Source: Valencia hispanica (lineage: Eukaryota; Chordata; Actinopteri; Cyprinodontiformes; Valenciidae). From it: a DNA stretch of 64,000 bases. Position 1 is the first letter of the stretch, and each line of letters begins with the position of its first letter. Made by a program: the position numbers and the translations under genes. Location of the stretch: positions 23,873,500 through 23,937,499 of the forward strand of contig OY747710.1 in NCBI GenBank assembly GCA_963556495.2, written 5' to 3'. The notes under the pieces were generated by a model. The model had not been told where the DNA came from. It did not search any database and saw only the letters and a list, made by a program, of their open reading frames with translations. Below are positions 1 to 12,700 of the stretch, piece after piece.

Positions 1-1917
1 CACCTAACTCTCTGTATCATTAGTGAACTGGTCCTGTGTTATTGTTCATCACAGTTGCCTTTGTTGCATGAAAATCTGTTTTTAAAAAGATGTTTTAATG
101 CTTGCAGCAGTGATGGTGTTGTTGATGCTGTTTATGATTTTAAGCCAAAGGTTCCTTTTGAATAGTGTGCAAAGACTGGTTTGTACTTTATATTTTCTTT
201 TCATTGTTTTCATTTTTATTGGGAAACATGTCTGTTTACACCACCTGTAACTGAAAAATATAGATTGCATTTATAAATATATATATACATCATTCATCTT
301 TGTGGGTTGTAGTTTATACTTTACTTAATTTTGTTAATTTATTGGCCTAAATTTCTTTGAGTTGAAATCAAAACGACAAAGTATCCTGTTTATATAAGCT
401 ATTTTGAACTATATTCAGTATTATTTACCAAAAACATCATGTAATTATTTCGGCCTCATCTTAGCAATCTTTCTCACAATTATAAAAACAAGCACAAGAA
501 GGTTTTGTTGTTCAGGATTAATATTTACTTCAAAGATAACACTTAATCTAAGGAGAATCATTAGAAGCCAGTAATCTGTGCAATTAAATTTATTTTATTC
601 CCAAGGTACTTGAGCAGAAAGCAATACAAAAGCAAAGGTGCTGTACTAATTTTATGCTCCTTGTGAAAGGAACGCTTTCTGATGAGGGAACTCACTATTA
701 AAAATATTGACAGATTTGGAATGATCTTTAAGTACCAGAACAACCATTTGCTTGCATTTCTGCTCAGGCTGTTCATCCACTTTCATCTCACCAGGCTGGA
801 GGCCTAGTTTGCTTTTCTGCTTCAACGGCTCCCTCTGAAACAGTGGAGTTTTGAATGTGTGGACTTTCTTAATCTGGATCATTTGTGGGACCAATAATAA
901 GGATCACAGATTTTAATGAGACCCAACATCGGACAAGTGTAGCATTTTGGTAAAAATTGAAAAAATTTGTCTAGATCTCTGTCAAGCAAAACCTTTATGG
1001 GATCTAAGGTTCGGTCCGTCTCCAAGCCCGGCTCTCAGCAACATTTGCTCCCAGGAGAGGAATCCTCACCAAATGCTGATCATCCAATAAGAGTTGGTTT
1101 ACGACTAACACAGGAGTGTTGTCATGTTAGACAACCAATTAAAACTAATTTAGTAATTCATTCACTTTGAGAGACAAAGTGTCAAGATACTGTGGACATA
1201 TCTCACAATTGATGCTGTTTTTACATTAGTATGTTTAAATTGTGATCATTCCATCGAATAAAAACAGGTTCAGATTCAAGGTTTTAATCAATCAGTATAT
1301 GAAGTTACAACTGTTCGAGGTTTATTTCAAAGTTCTCTGAATTTTTAAATCGGCTAAAAACCATATCAGAAAAAGTTGGAATGTATTGAAAGCCACTCAT
1401 AAAAAAACTCAAATGTTCCTATTTTGGAGATCTCATGAAGCCTTTTGGCAAGAATATCAGGCTATTTTGGCGACAGTAAAGACATTTTGAATAGCCTGGA
1501 AAGAAGCCATTTTTGAAGGGTCAAATCTGAGGTGTATAAGTGCACCACAACACACTGCTAGAATAAATGTATGAAGGTCCAATATACATTTTCCCAAACA
1601 AAGGGTGCGATGTGGGTGGCGAGTTACTGGACCTTTCCCATTTGTTAGCAGAAGCTGTGACAGTGGGGTATCCCACACAGTTTTTGTATGGGGAATGAAC
1701 ACACACGAGTGTTTCACTGCAAAGGTAAACAATGATTGAAAGCAGAAGAGGGGAAGAGAAAATCCTGGATGTGAATGGAAGCGGCTGCAGTTTGGACATG
1801 AGGTTATAAGTAGAGGCTACTACTGGGGGGGGGGGGCAACCTGTAAGGCATCATTGTACACATACTATTACTGACAGTGGTGACCTTCTCCTCTGCATTA
1901 ATACTGCTTCCCAAGCG
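1..1917. other. Intergenic region upstream of lenep
   Basis: I see no supportable gene here. Short open frames exist on both strands (for example minus 652-894 and plus 967-1170), but they have no recognisable domain, no convincing splice sites and no family resemblance. The part just before 1918 should contain the lenep promoter. A run of ten G residues lies near 1827. No TATA box at a convincing distance from the lenep start codon was identified. Confidence 0.4.
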
Positions 1918-2112
1918 ATGCATCCCCAGCGTCCTCTTCCCCAGGCCATGCCCTCGTCATCTTTGGGGCAGCACCTGCGGGACATGACTATGGGTCTTGG
2001 AAGGGGCAAGAACATTCTGGGAGGAAACGTTGCCTATGGTTTCATCCAGTCAGTTAAGGAGTGCCTTTATTTCCTCCTCTGCTGTTGGTGTATCAAGGAG
2101 ATCCTCGACTGA
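1918..2112 (+). CDS. lenep: Lens epithelial cell protein LENEP (LEP503) orthologue
   Basis: This intronless frame encodes 64 residues and resembles mammalian LENEP, a protein of about 61 residues expressed in lens epithelium, whose biochemical role is poorly defined. The strongest match is the carboxy terminus, LLCCWCIKEILD followed by stop, against LLCCWCIKELLD in human LENEP as I recall it. The amino terminus also has the same character: MHPQRPLPQAMP here, with Pro/Gln spacing like human MQPRTQPLAQTLP. Length, single-exon structure and position of the stop all agree. The middle (residues about 17-45) is Gly-rich and diverged. The last 17 residues are hydrophobic and contain three cysteines, possibly a membrane-associating or metal-binding tail (inference). 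In human 1q21 LENEP lies close to PBXIP1, which begins 2.3 kb downstream here on the same strand. The start is the first ATG of the frame. A longer overlapping + frame (1997-2320) is a shadow. Confidence 0.85.
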   Translation: MHPQRPLPQAMPSSSLGQHLRDMTMGLGRGKNILGGNVAYGFIQSVKECLYFLLCCWCIKEILD

Positions 2113-2274
2113 AAGACTGAAAGACAGAAGGTTTAAACATTTATTTGACATATTTGTCAGTTGCTCTGTGCAATGCCGTTTCAGTCTGCATTTGGTTGGA
2201 GCACATGAGGAACATTCTTGGAAAAGCTGTGGTGGTGAGTATTTTCTTGTTTTACAATTGTGCACTTACAATTT

Positions 2275-2363
2275 ATTTATATATATATATATATATATAG
2301 AGAGATATATAGATACATAAATATATAGATATAGAGATAGAGATATATATAGAGATATATATA

Positions 2364-2427
<64 letters not shown>

Positions 2428-2525
2428 TATAGATATCTATATCTATATATGAGATATAGATATATATATCTATAGATATATAGAGATATCTATAGATATA
2501 TATATAGATATATATATATATATTA
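2275..2525. repeat. Compound TA/TAGA/TC microsatellite
   Basis: About 250 bases of almost pure dinucleotide sequence: (TA)n, TAGA/GATA interruptions and a (TC)n core near 2367-2392. It falls in the presumed 3' untranslated region of lenep, between the stop codon and the first AATAAA at 2758. It contains extensive self-complementary TA tracts. Confidence 0.95.
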
Positions 2526-2757
2526 ATTAGTGTGTGTATATGTATATGTTTAGATCACTAAACAAAACCATTCATTTTTCCTGATGGCAATAATTCAAGT
2601 CCGCTTGTTTCTGTTTTAGTGTCCCTTGGATGCCCATTTTGATGTTTTAGGAATCATGCTTCAGATTGCTGGTTCACTGGGTTCAAGATTTTCGAGCATG
2701 GTTCTGAAGATCTGGGATTTCTTGGAATATGCTAACCTGATTTTTCCTTGATGTGGC

Positions 2758-2767
2758 AATAAATAAA
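2758..2767 (+). terminator. Candidate lenep polyadenylation signals
   Basis: Two overlapping AATAAA hexamers lie 646 bases after the lenep stop codon. They are the first canonical pair on the + strand downstream of the gene, so they are the best candidates for its mRNA 3' end. This is position-based inference. Confidence 0.4.
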
Positions 2768-3399
2768 CTAAATATTTCTACCTTCATATCTTGATTCTTT
2801 TTTATTTCTTTGATAGTTAAAATATGCTATATGGACTACTGACTTTTATGTCCAACAATTTAGTGCAGGTTTGAGTGTCAAAAACGTTGTGGCGAGAAGT
2901 CTAAAATTTGATCAAAAAAACAGTCTAAAGGATGTTGAGTTGTCCCTGTAATGGAAGAATTAATTGATCGGTATTTTCCAGGATTTAAAGTTGATTTGCA
3001 ATCAAAGCTAAGAAAATCAACTAAAATGGAAATATAAGAGTGCTCAATAGGAGCTGGGCAATCAATGCAATCCAGAAGTAAATGTTATATTAATCAACCT
3101 AATTTCTAATGATGACCTAAATAAAAATATCCAAAGTAAAAAACAATGAAACAAGCAAAATGCTTATTTGCTCATTGATTGTAAGAGGATATAAACATTT
3201 ATGGAATTCTTCAATGTGCAGCACCTTTATACCCCTTTGATATTTTACAGTCTTGCCTGCTAGAGCCTGATGTTTTATCCATTCTTCTTTACAGAATAAC
3301 TAAAGCTCAGATTGGAGTGTCTGTTAATATCGGTCTGCAAGGTTCGATTTGATTTAGCTGTTGAGTTTGACTCAGCCAATCTAACACAATAAAATCATT

Positions 3400-4075
3400 T
3401 GATCTAGAGTTGTTGCCCTGCTAGAGGATGACCCTCCCGCCTAAGTCTCAAGAGTTTTCCAACTCTGACCAGCTTCCCTGTCCCTGCTAAAGAAAAGAAC
3501 ACAGCATGATGCTGCTCCCACTATGTTTCAGAGTCAGGATGGTGTGTTCAAGTTGATGTATCAGGGGCAAAATTTTGATTTGGTCTTGTGTGCCAAAGAA
3601 CCTTTTTTCCTACTTGTGGTTGCCAAGACCCTATGTGACTTGTAGCAAACTGGAAACTGAAATTCTTATGACTGACTAATACTAACGGCATTTTTCATGA
3701 CAACAGATTGCTCCACCTGAGCTGTGAATCTCTGCACCTCATCCAGAGTTACTAAGGGTCATCTTGACTGCTTTTTAAATTAATGCTCTTGTCCTGGCAG
3801 GTTTTGAGTTGTCATGTTCTTTCCATTTTTGAATGATCAATGGATTAAACAGTGCTCCATTGGATGTCTAAAGCCTGGAATGTTGTTCTATAACCCTAAT
3901 CCAAGAACTCTATCCCCAAAGGCTATCAGCTAAATGCATGCCACACTTTTTAGATTATGTTTGTTGTTAAAAAAAATTTAAACTTGTAATCTTACTTCCT
4001 TTTTTATAATTTTGTACTGGTTTTAATGCATATTAAATAAAATCCTAATCACATTTCCTTAAGTTTGTGGTAGTA
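3400..4075 (-). mobile_element. Degenerate Tc1/mariner element
   Basis: Read on the minus strand, this stretch is a decayed Tc1 transposase gene. The segments CAGCTTCCCTGTCCCTGCT and GCATGATGCTGCTCCCAC, and the later stretch on Ser/Thr-rich helix-turn-helix coding sequence, correspond base for base, with substitutions, to the intact Tc1 copy at 62329-63933. Multiple stops and indels remove any coding capacity. The outer inverted repeats are too eroded to place, so the boundaries are approximate. Confidence 0.75.
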
Positions 4076-4259
4076 ACTTTGGAGATATGTCTAGAATTAC
4101 AAAACTCTTATTAGATTTTTCTTTGTTCAACTTCAGTTACTCACAAATACTTTAGCACCAAATATACCACTATACCTAACATGACGAAATGTAGTTTCAC
4201 AGTATCCACGCCAATCTGTCAATCAACCTATAAATGTGTTTTTCGAGGAAAACTAAAAC

Positions 4260-4452
4260 TTACCTTTCATTGGTTTAGCCATGTGACAAAGGGGCGGGAT
4301 CAGAGCGACCTCTGAGTATGATTGGTCCATTCGCGTGTCGCTAATTAAGTTCAGGCGGCACACTGTAAATTCCTAAGTTGGATGGAAAGAGACTGAACAG
4401 CCTGCAGTTTCTGTCACATTCTCCGGGGCCTGGAGTAAAGTTACCCAACACG
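4260..4452 (+). promoter_or_regulatory. pbxip1: Probable pbxip1 promoter and non-coding exon 1
   Basis: A locally GC-richer segment carries an inverted CCAAT box (ATTGG at 4269-4273), a GC box (GGGGCGGGA at 4291-4299) and a second inverted CCAAT box (4321-4325). No TATA box is seen, as is common in broadly expressed genes. A strong splice donor follows (exon ending ...CACG, then GTAGGAG at 4453). No ATG-initiated frame joins it to pbxip1 exon 2, so exon 1 is taken as untranslated, starting somewhere near 4370-4400. Assignment to pbxip1 is inferred from strand and from the acceptor at 9710. Confidence 0.55.
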
Positions 4453-6439
4453 GTAGGAGCAACGTGAATTTGAGCACTTCTTGCTCGTTTTTTGTTTGTT
4501 TACTTTATCCTCCAAAGAGCTGTCGAACATTACTCTTCTTCACACGGCACCGCCTACGTCGTTTCACGTTTTCCTGGTCGCTTGCTTCTGAAGGAAAACC
4601 TGTTTGTAACTCTTTGAAGCTACAGCGTTAAAAGAACAAGATGGTTGTTACTTTTGGTTCTCATCCAAAGTGTTGAAATGATACAAGCCTTTGTCACATT
4701 TAAAAAATATATATATCCTCGGTTTTTAGCTTTTATTAGGCTTGAGCCATCATTGACATTTCCTGGCTCATCCGGTGATTGAGGCTATTATCTGCGTATG
4801 ATGAATGCATATCATGGCTGCTTTGCATGTGAGCCTTCGAGCTCAAGTTGCTTTTAGTTTTCTGCTTCGCTGTAGCCCTTAAATGCACATCCTGTTGTCA
4901 TCTAAGCTCTTGACCTTTTTTGGTAATTTTTTTCCCCAGGAGACGGCAGATAAATTCTAATGCTGGGAAAGTTAAGGGCCTGTTTGCATGTTTTATTTAA
5001 AGGGGAAAAAACCCATATGTCATCTGTGCACGTTGCACACAATACATGCATGGAGCTACAAAGACTTGTGTTTATTTGAAGAAGTAAAGGGACATCAGAC
5101 AAAGTTGGAAGTACCTGCAAAAAAAAGCAAAGGGAATGCTATTCCGTGGCAGAGAGAATGCATTTGACTTTCAACTCTTAAAAATGTAGAATAAAGATGC
5201 ATTTTCTCTAAAAACATCAAGCTTTATGGTGCATGCAGTTCAATCCTTTTAAAACTGTCCTTGGACAACACTGCTGGCTCTGTTGCATTCCCTGTGGCAA
5301 TCTTCTCTCCTTTCTTTCTGTCTCTAGCCAATCTCACAGCAGCTAAATTTAGCCACCATCTATTTAAACCATTCCACTATATGCTCCACAATGCTCCTTG
5401 TGGGGCCTGAGGCTAGATCCGGCAGACTTCTCTCGGGAGGAACTGGATTAGGAGACCTAAATTGCGGTGCTGGGAGAAAATTTAATTTGGGGAATGAAGT
5501 GTGTCATTATCCTGCCAGTGTGGGCATAAGTGAGGTGTCTCTGCATTGATAGATCATAGTCGGGTGACGTGTTAAAGAAGTGGTCGTGTAGAAGAGCTAT
5601 TATCCTATTCTGTTAGAATTTAGCCTGAAAGTTACGTGTTTCTATTGAAATCCCATTCTCTTTGTTTCCTCAAAAATACAGTTTACAGTCCAAATCTGCC
5701 ACTTAGTAGACATCTATTGAACAGACCGATAAATTTGAAATGAAAAGCGTCTTTACCCTCTATCTTCAGAATAGTGAGGGCCTTAGTTACCCGAGTCTGT
5801 GCCAAAACATTTGTCTGCTAGTCAAAAGCCAGGGTGCCCACAAGGCCTCCTGTGCTCACAAACTACTAATGAAGAACCAAATCCTCCTAAAGCAAGACTT
5901 CCTGCACACACACACACACATCCACACACAAGCCCAGTTTCAATAAATGTTTGTAACACTTTACAGTAGGTCCTATGTTAGTAGAATGGGTGAGGCTGAA
6001 TAGCAGAGGCTCAAATCCAAATCCTGTGCATGTGTAAACAGATGCAAATGTCTTAAAGCTGCAGGGTACACAAGGTTTGTCCTACTTGTAAATCATCTAG
6101 CTCTTCAGCAAATGTTTATGAATAATAATTTCTATGCACTCTTATTCTTTCATGGTTGACAAGCTTTGCAATAGTCATGTTTGAAGTGAGATTCCAATGA
6201 AAAATTAACAAAAAAAGTGAAACGGCATCTCTTCAAACAGGCTTTATGATCATCCTTTAATTGGTTTGATCGCTAGTAGTACAGTTTTTACATGTTTTTT
6301 TGGGCTTGTACACACATTAACTCCGTTTTTATATATATTTTTTGTTGCTCGATTCTCTTTTACATCTCAGAAATAAATGCATCTCAGGTTTAAAAAGTTA
6401 ATTTAATTATTTTAGTTCAGTCAGTAACGTGGCGTGACA
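4453..6439 (+). other. Inferred first intron of pbxip1, 5' part
   Basis: AT-rich, apparently single-copy sequence without a supportable gene or a recognised transposon. A short CA repeat lies at about 5908-5930. The downstream part of the same intron contains a Tc1 relic. Confidence 0.4.
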
Positions 6440-7480
6440 CGGAGGTGATCAGCCTGTGGTTCTACTGAGTTGTTTCCCAAGCCCAGGTTGCTGTGATGGC
6501 GACCTTCAGGTCGTCTTTGTTGTTGACTCTGGGTTTCTCTCGTCTTCCTCTTAACAATATCTCATAGATTCTCTGTGTGGAGTTTATGTAAGGTGCTTTT
6601 TGTGCCCAAACAAGCACAGTGGCACCACAGTCATTAAAGCAGGTATCGGTACTTTTGGAAGTGTGGACAGGAGCCAAGTCTTGTTGGAAAACAAAATAGA
6701 GCTTGTCAGCTGAAGGAGGCATGATGTGCTCTAAGATATCCAAGGAAATGGTTGTGCTGATTTTCAGATTAGTTAAAACACAGTGGACCAACACCAGTAG
6801 ATGACATCACCGACTGTGGGAACTTCACATTGGACCTCAAACAATTTAGTTTCTGTGCTTCTCCACTCTTCCTCCTGTCTACGGCCTTGATATTGAAAGG
6901 TAAAATTTCCTTTCATATAAAAAGAGGATGTTGGACCAAAAAGCGACAGTCTTCATCATTTTTTTTTTTGCTAGCCCTGGTAAAATGCTTCTGATATGCT
7001 GGTCCAGGATCAGTTTTAACTCAATGAATTTGACTGTTACACCTCATGTCCTGGATAGGCCTGTGTGTGGTAGGTCGTGGAAAGACCAACTCCAGCTACA
7101 CTCTCCCTGACTTGCCAGTCTCCCCCAAACTGTTAAATGATTCTTCTTTAGAGTCCTCTCACACTGGCAGTTATCCATGTTTCTTTTGTACCCTTGAGTA
7201 TCCTACTTTTTCCTTCCAATCAACTTTCCATTAACATGTTTGAATGCAGAACTCTGTGAATGGTCTGCTTCTATTGTGGCTTACCTTCCTTGCACAATAT
7301 ATCAAAATTATTAACATTGTACACAATCTCAATATCACGAACAACCACTTGTAAAATATTAATGTTTGTTGCAGTCCATTTTCTGCTGCAGTTGGCAGTG
7401 CATCAGAACATGCTCTTGTGGGGCAATAAGATGCTACAGCTAAGTTGTTTCTTTCCCTAACTAGGGATGTAGTCAAATAG
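6440..7480 (-). mobile_element. Degenerate Tc1/mariner element, second family
   Basis: The minus strand keeps a 110-residue piece of Tc1 transposase (6462-6794). It includes FQQDLAPVHTSK, the motif around the second catalytic Asp, then VLVWAQKAPYINS where an intact copy would have a WPxxSPDLNPIE-like motif, so the catalytic Glu region is destroyed. Sequence near 7200-7310 (CAACTTTCCATTAACATG ... GTGGCTTACC) is shared with another fragment at 53850-54170. This family differs from the intact copy at 62329-63933, which reads FQQDNDPKH. Boundaries are approximate. Confidence 0.75.
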
Positions 7481-9709
7481 AACTATTTAAAACAAAACAA
7501 AAAACATGCGTTTGTGATGGAAACATTGAATTTCTTGTTTTATTTCCAGTGGCTGGATAAGCTACTCTCTATTTTAGGTCTTTTTCTACAAAGAACCCAA
7601 AAAAGACAGACAGTAACACAGTTTAGTTTGGGTATTTATTCATGTATTACAAGTCATTGCAACATTTACCAATAATTTTGCTTATTAATTGTTTTCCTAA
7701 TATTGTGTAGCCATACTTATTAGGATTACACTCTGCTGGACAGTTTTCAGGCCAGCATACTTTCCCATAATGCTGTAGGCCACATGAGAGTATTTCTGTA
7801 TTAATCTTTTTCAAAATAGTCTTATTTTTGTGTTAAAACAGTCTTTTGTGTTTTCTGAGAAAGTTAATTGTTGTTTTCTTTAAATGGACTATATAAACAC
7901 AAAAGATATCAAACTATGTGTAATGAGTCTCTATAGTGACACTTTTTCAGTTGAATTACGAATCTTAAATTGATAATTTATTGAGCTGTACCTCTAAATG
8001 CATATTTGATCTAAGCCAAAATCAGATCCCAGCAATAAAAAACCATTTCCTTGGATAAAAAACTAATATCAACCAGGTTATTAGTTAGGTACTGTTTATA
8101 GAACACTTCAAACATGATCACTGCCTGTTTTTAAGGCATTCTGGAGGTGTAGGTGAGTCATTGTTCCTCAGAGAAAATGTAATTTAGTGGAAGTTGTGCG
8201 TAAATGAATGCCTCAGCAATGGTTCTTTAGAGATCAAATCAGATTTTTGTGTGGTTAACATAATTTGTAGGAACCAAAAAAAATTCTGAATGTTTGTAAC
8301 CTTTTGAGCTGAAAGCCACCTCATACTTTCAACCAGAGCACCTGTTATGAAGTGAAATAAAATTCTTAACCTTATCAACATGCAAGGACAAGAGAATTGC
8401 CCTTCATGTTCAAACTGAAGTACAGAGTGAGGGGAAGAGGTTATACAAGAAGCTGCATTATTTTCACAGCAGGTGTAGTGATCCAGTGACAGAAAACCAC
8501 CCAAGCTGACTCCAGAGATTTGCAATGTAGCATACGAACTTATGTAGAAAGAGATTACCTCTTATTTTAATAAATCCTATTCATATTTATCTAAAGAATC
8601 AGAAGAGATGGACCTCTACATCATCAGCCTCAAAGATGTAAAAAAGCTGCATCTGTTTAGATGAACTCGCTGAGCCTTCAAGCTGACTCATTTTCAAAAC
8701 TGCTTACTCTTTGTTTTTTTTTCCCTGTTTTTTTTCTTTAAAAAAAAAAAAAGAAAAGGCGTTGTTTTCCTAGGACACACATTTGTGCCCAGACAGGCCC
8801 AAACATTCAGTTCTAGGTTATTTTTCTTCATCCCTCCTGTAATGGTAATATAGAAAAAAACCCACCCGGTTATTATTAATGTCACAGCTGCCATATAACT
8901 CCTGACCAGAGGAATGGAATCTCAAGGTTAACATCAGACTCTTATGAAATGGCTTTTTTTTCTATTTAGTAAAGCCAATAAAACTTTCAGCTTTATTCTT
9001 TATATCAGAGTTCCTGCGCTGGATTGGAAATTTAATTGGACTATTTTCCAGGTCTAAAGAAGGATGGAAGAAGTAAAATAGTATAGTATCCAAATTTTAT
9101 AATCGTTTCATCTCATTAATTAACCTGCCCATTAATCTGTTCTCACATCATTTCATCTGTCAATCTATCGATCGATCCCCTTTGTTTATCTATCAATCAA
9201 TCCATCAGTTTTTTTCCGTGTTTGTCCATCCATTTCTATCCTCTATTTCTTTCTTTCTGACCTTTCAGCCATATGGTCATCTTTCATTTATCCATTCATC
9301 CATCCAGCCATTCTTGTGTTGATACATCTTTTTCCTTCCAGTGTCTTCAATTTGAAGGTTTCATACTTAAAGACTGAGAGCTCTTGAAATATCTTCTATC
9401 AATTCATGATGAACTTTAGTTTTTATACTTGAAAACGGGTTAAATAATACAGATCTAGCAATTTGGAAGTATGAAATGTGAATGTGTAGGCATTCTATTG
9501 TGTGTGCTTCTTTTCTTGTGGGTTTGTCAGTAAAGACAGGGGTCAACTTCTTCTTGTACCTACAAGTGGAGGGAAAAAGGATGAACTCCTGACAGAGTCG
9601 GTATAAAGAAACAGAAGAGCACTGGGCTGTCCTCACTTTCCACTCACTTCCTTTCGTGGAACTATTACTAATCACAAGATTTGTTTTCAATGCTGCTTTT
9701 GTGTTGCAG
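7481..9709 (+). other. Inferred first intron of pbxip1, 3' part
   Basis: No gene is supportable. A T-rich then A-rich run lies at about 8716-8758 and degenerate ATCC/ATCT tetranucleotide sequence at about 9115-9310. The intron ends with a polypyrimidine tract and CAG at 9707-9709. A 156-residue minus frame across 9367-9837 overlaps pbxip1 exon 2 antisense and was not accepted. Confidence 0.4.
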
Positions 9710-9736
9710 GCGACGGGCAAAGCCTCTGCGGGGGCC

Positions 9737-12700
9737 ATGTCTGGGGGTGGTGCTGCCAACAACAGTTGGACCATCCTCACATCTGAGGTATGATCACTTT
9801 GAAATGTGATGTAGTCATGCATGACCCTATTAAGCATGTCTTCTAAAAAAGAAAGCTTTGTCCCAGTTAATTTTTCTTTCAGGTCACCTGAATTTAAAAT
9901 CGGTTTGTGTCATAATGTAAAATATAATAAAATGTGTTTCTCTGTACATACATTCTGGATTTCCCTTATACAATGAATTTTCGATAGATTTTTTATAAAA
10001 TGGAAATGTCTTTGTTTTCTAATGGAGTTTTTGATAATCATAGGAGACAGCTGCTGAAACCCTGAGGCCCTTTGCAGACGGAACAAAGCAGCATGAAGAA
10101 AGCCATACACCTGCCGCAGGTCTTCTTACAGCATACTTAATTTGTGACTTTTTTTAACACCCCTCAAAAACATTCCTGTCTAATTTTCCACAATCAGCCT
10201 GCTTGAGTTCACAGCCGTTAGAGAATCTGATTACCCCGGTATAAAGTTTTGCTCTTTATCTTTTTTTGTCTGTTAAGGCTCTCTAGAAAATAAGGTGATA
10301 GAGGTACATATAGACTCTCAGATGAGCCTTGTTTTTCTTGTAAAAGAACTAGAAAAGTATGTTTCTGACTAAAAAGATTTGGACACCCTATCAAAGCTTT
10401 TGTTTCTTTGTTTAACATACCTTCATTAAGACGTTTGTTGTAGCCATCTACCAATCTCAGAGGAACGTTTGCCCCACTCCTCACTTTTAGCTGCTAGATG
10501 TTTTAGGGTTTTCTTTTAGACACCCCAGATTCATGGTGGTTTTATTGGTATGTTTTGGGTCATTGTCATGTTGCAGGGTCCAGTTCTACTTCAGCTTTAA
10601 TATTTTTTACAGATGTTCCTACATTTTCCTCAAGCACTCTTTGATGCAAACTATAATTCATAGTGGATTCTGTTCTGACGAGCTGGCCTGGTTCTGCTGC
10701 AGCTAAACCATGTTACTTTCAGCTCCATGCTTCTCAGATAATATCAGATTCACTTCTAGAATGCTGTATATGCTGTATTTGGTTCATGCCAAAGCATGTC
10801 CTTTGTTCTGTTGTCCAAAAAGTGCTACCTAGACACTCATTTGTCCAAGATGAGATGCTCATGAAGAACTTTTAGGGTTTGGGGAGACTGTTTATAGCAT
10901 GTTACAGTCAGTATACAGAGTGAACTTTAGTGGGAAGTCTGGCTTCAACATGTTGGCAACAGTTTCAGGTATCCTCCACTTTTTTTTTTTACTTTTCATG
11001 AGCTTCTGCAGTCTATTTCTGAAAGCAACCCTTAGAACCTTTACACTCTCGCCATGTTATTCACTCTTACTTCAACAGTCAGCAGAAGTTTAAACTGGGG
11101 AAATCTTTAAATGCTGAGTATTAATCATCTCGTGTGCACCTGGGGTCACATTTATAAAACTTTGTATAGAATCTTTACTAAAACCTTACTTAAGCTCAGC
11201 AATTTTTTTTTTTACTTGCACCTAGTAAGTTTCCGATCTATCAAACTTGGAGTACGCACAGCTGCACGCACTTTCTGCTTTATAAATCCCACTCTTCCTA
11301 GAAATGTGCGCAGTTGTTTTTGGATCATATCCCGCCTCCTACACACCCACTTTCTCCCATAAACGGTCTATGCAAAGTGTCTAGTGAATATTCTACATCG
11401 ACTTAAGCCAGCTAATATGGGGCGTTTCACGGGTAACCATGGCAATCGAGAGGCGGAGAAAGTAATTCCACAGAGACAGCTGCAGTCTCGTAGAGGCACG
11501 GAAAACTGTTTTATTTCAATCAATCACTGCTTTACTCAGCCGAATGCAGCAAAAGTGCTTTACAGTAAAAGACAAAAATACAGTTGCAAAAAGAAAATGT
11601 GTGACAAGAAGAGAGTAAAAAGATTAAAAAATTTAATAATAAAAGCAGCACAAGCAATAAAAAAGATAAGACCAATAAAGTTTCAATTAGGCCTATATGA
11701 TTACTTCTGGTAGCAACAATAAGACTGGAATTTATTAAAACAAATAAAACTAGATATTTAAAACCTGACAGAAAAGGTGCGTTTTAAGTCTACTTTTAAA
11801 AAGTATCATTCTTGCAAAATATTGATTTGGGGTCACAAACAAACGGAAGAGCTGCAAGTGACGCAGCGTTGATGCAGCAGCGTTCCTGATATAAATAAGA
11901 AGAATGGGGGACGGGGTGCACGGTTCCAGTAGATCTAACACCGGGTCCAGTTCAGCACATGGATCTAATAGGACTGCTTTAAGGAATCTACGCCGGGCCC
12001 CCTATCCAGATGCTTCCAGTGGCGTGATCTTTAATGAGCGCCAGCATCCATTGTGCATTATTATGCAGGGGACGCTGCAGTATTCCTACTTCACACAATT
12101 AATTCATCAATAAGTGTAATTTCTATATAATCTGAATAGATAAATACATATGAACATACTGTGATAAAATTCTTATGTGCAACATATTTTCATTCTGATT
12201 TTTATTTTCAGTTCAGAGATGGGATTGGGGGGGGGGTGTGACTGCTGGTTGTGTGTCTGTGTGCGCAAAGCTCTTCAAGTTTGAAATTGTGGCTTAAATT
12301 CACATGTTTGCCATTTCTCCTGCTGCGCTGTCAGTGTCCTCTGTGTCCACAGAGTGCGTAAGCAAGATCCTTAGTGTGCTTAAAGTTGCGCACATTTTTC
12401 CTTTTAACATTTTTTGTGGCAGGAAGCACATTTTTCCGTCACCCTTTTTTCTATAAATCCCAAACTTTGCGTAGAAAGTTGCTTACTAAGTTTTCAGACC
12501 CCGTTTTGTGCGTAAGCAAGCTTTATTTTTTTATTTTTATTTTTTAACGTGTCCTGTTTGGCAGTGTGGAGCTCAGAATTGGTGTCTGAGTACCAAGTAG
12601 AAGCCCAACAGATTTACTTTCACAAGCGGAGCAGTACAGCTTTTGCTATAGTACTCCATTTGATATATGAGTGAAAAATCTTTATTATGAATTGCTGGGG

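Noticed and set aside
652..894. 80-residue minus frame near the window start, possibly a 3' exon of an upstream gene
   Set aside because: No domain or family resemblance and no consensus acceptor; composition looks like chance.
9367..9837. 156-residue minus frame
   Set aside because: Antisense across pbxip1 coding exon 2 and its splice sites; no domain.
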